Origin: Sindora glabra
Taxonomy: Eukaryota; Streptophyta; Magnoliopsida; Fabales; Fabaceae
Assembly: GCA_020226215.1 (NCBI GenBank)
Contig: CM035226.1
Location: 96,124,895 to 96,188,894, forward strand
DNA length: 64,000 nt
Direction: 5' to 3'
Made by a program: the position numbers and the translations under genes. Positions 62,901-64,000 of the stretch are shown piece by piece. Numbering within the stretch: the first letter of the stretch is position 1; the number at the start of each line of letters is the position of its first letter. Under the pieces are notes generated by a model. The model worked only from the letters and a program-made list of their open reading frames with translations, was not told the origin of the DNA and did no database searches.

Positions 62901-63204
62901 TCAAGTTTAATTTAAAATAATTTTAATAAAAACATTTTAATTTTTGAAAGAAATATATTTAATTAAAAAATACAGGGGCAAGGATATAGTTGAGCAAAAA
63001 ACTTTAAGCATCGTCCCGTTGGATATAGTAAAAATGAAAACTTGATGGTTACAAAAAATTTTGTGTAGCTCAAAATTGTATTATTTTATTATTTTAAAAG
63101 TAGAAATGGCTTCAAGGAATACTATATGTGATACAAAGATGTTACCCTAAAACGATGATAGAAATCAGCCGCCACACTTCCATTGCCACCGTCAGCAATT
63201 TTCT
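57755..63204 (-). CDS. Beta-glucosidase (GH1) copy D, exons 3-13 (5' exons beyond window)
   Basis: A retaining beta-glucosidase of the plant secreted GH1 type. Minus-strand exons: 3, 63204-63146; 4, 62629-62554; 5, 61496-61419; 6, 61245-61158; 7, 61066-60814; 8, 60544-60429; 9, 60341-60157; 10, 58879-58848; 11, 58760-58658; 12, 58418-58316; 13, 57923-57755. All borders are GT/AG, phases join, and the 1262 bases give 419 codons plus stop. The acid/base Glu is in TMNEP (codon 60990-60988) and the nucleophile in VTENG (58664-58662). YYIWSHLDVFEW and FGLIFVDY close the barrel. HFDTP replaces the usual HWD motif. Exons 1-2, with the signal peptide, should lie beyond 64000. A partial second exon 9 and a long AT tract sit in the 1.28-kb intron 9. 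The substrate is unknown. Confidence 0.92.
59131..59301 (-). pseudogene. Partial duplicate of exon 9 inside intron 9 of GH1 copy D
   Basis: It aligns with exon 9 from its 14th codon (ATGAAATCATCAGCAGG) to the same A|GTAAGA donor. It is open in frame and even longer at the 3' end (PAPLSSDCNASYEED) than exon 9 (PAPSCNAT). It has lost the start of the exon with its acceptor, and six bases that remove two tyrosines of the NYYT motif. The flanking intron (59050-59130) is also duplicated at 60095-60155. Skipping it gives the intact gene; using a cryptic acceptor would alter the protein. Confidence 0.8.
59865..59968. repeat. Long (TA)n / (TATG)n microsatellite in intron 9 of GH1 copy D
   Basis: About 34 TA units run into TATG and TATC variants. 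It separates the true exon 9 from its partial duplicate. Confidence 0.95.
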
Positions 63205-64000
63205 CTGCAATGATATCACATCATATAATAAAGTCAATTTCTTCAGTTATGAAAGATTTGTGTTTATTAAAAGTTGAAGATAAAAATAGAGAGTGTATAT
63301 TTTACGAGTTTCAAATAACAATAGGAATTTGCTTCGATCCTCCCTTTGTGACCTTTCTACAATTTGTTTCATAAAATTTGCAACTTTCATAAAATATCCA
63401 AATATTTTTATATTATAAATATGATTGTTCATGAAAGATTTTGAAAAAATAATTTACTAGATTTTATGTTAAGTTACAGATATATACTTTAAATACCCGC
63501 GGAACTATATGAGAAAGTAAAATTTTTTTATGAAATACACAACCCCTAAAAAGTGTATAGAAGTAAAGCTCATAATATGAGTTTATTTATTTATTTATTT
63601 TTACGAGAAGGAGATTAGGAACCTTAAACAAAAAGATATACTTTTTAAAAGAAGGATCGGAATTAAAGGAAATCAAATGAAAAATAGGAACATAAAGCAT
63701 TGAACTGAATAGCATAGCATAATTTATAGTTATAGGAATAATATTTTGCAGTTAATCACTCTTTCATAATTAAAATGGTACTGCAATTCGATTAATTAAG
63801 ATCAACTCAAGAAAACTTCAAGCTCTTCGATTTCACTATCCCATGACATAACTAAAATCATCAATCGAAACTTAACATGGGCTACTTATGGAATCAGAGT
63901 GATTTTTTTTTTCTTTTTTGGAGTGTGATAGAGTGTGGATAAAAGAATAAAAATAAGAGACTATCAAGTATATACAAGGTGCATTATTATTTCGCTATCT
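63205..64000 (-). other. Intron 2 of GH1 copy D, running off the window
   Basis: It aligns with 8488-9370 of copy A (for example GAAGGATCGG/GAAGGATGGG, CATTGAACTGAATAGCATAG and the final GTGCATTATTATTT). By comparison with copy A, exon 2 is expected about 500-600 bases past the right edge and exon 1 about 100 bases further. Confidence 0.8.

Noticed and set aside
1..64000. tRNA, rRNA, CRISPR array or defence-type operon
   Set aside because: No cloverleaf, rRNA segment or regular spacer-repeat structure was seen; the tandem repeats found are degenerate and transposon-associated.

Overview
This is a gene-poor, very AT-rich stretch of a plant nuclear chromosome, almost certainly from a eudicot. 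The evidence is intron-split glycoside hydrolase family 1 (GH1) exons with GT/AG borders, together with several classes of plant transposon (Copia and Gypsy LTR elements, CACTA, hAT-type and Helitron-type elements) and relics of a plant pararetrovirus. The species cannot be told from the sequence. No tRNA, rRNA, CRISPR array or bacterial operon was seen.

The only host gene family I can support is a minus-strand tandem cluster of beta-glucosidase (GH1) copies. Copy D (57755 to the right edge) has exons 3-13 in frame with both catalytic glutamates, and is the one candidate working gene. Its exons 1-2 should lie beyond base 64000. Copy A (6201-10252) keeps exons 1-6 and the start of exon 7, then breaks off. 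Copy B (26669-27258) keeps only exons 1-2. Copy C (50690-51683) keeps only exons 11 (part), 12 and 13. A, B and C all carry disabling changes.

Left to right: 1-6200 holds a CACTA end and a CACTA transposase relic split by a ~3 kb Helitron-like element. GH1 copy A and its promoter lie at 6201-11240. A degenerate antisense pararetrovirus-like block fills 11661-17289, followed by a second CACTA-like end at 17290. A truncated Copia element (5' LTR 18202-19880, decayed gag-pol to 24117) abuts a Gypsy-type LTR fragment carrying CACGGGG repeats. GH1 copy B sits at 26.7-27.3 kb, and a solo Gypsy LTR (27891-29398) splits its promoter. Next come a Helitron-like repeat block (29.8-32.5 kb), a small MITE, a hAT-type MITE (33807-34273) and a solo LTR (34290-35962) of the same Copia family. 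Then 36-44.5 kb is mostly unassigned AT-rich DNA. A complete but dead Copia element with a perfect 5-bp target duplication occupies 44535-50356, just downstream of GH1 copy C. Gypsy integrase and LTR fragments fill 51.8-57.3 kb, ending in a CACTA end at 57321, and GH1 copy D fills the rest.

The picture is of a birth-and-death beta-glucosidase cluster taken apart by nested transposons. I found no convincing undescribed multi-gene system. The most informative items are the exon-9 duplication inside the intact copy D, the exact Helitron-type insertion in the CACTA transposase, the pararetrovirus block with its second RT fragment, and two noncoding motif arrays (CATG-dense and CACGGGG) inside LTR elements.
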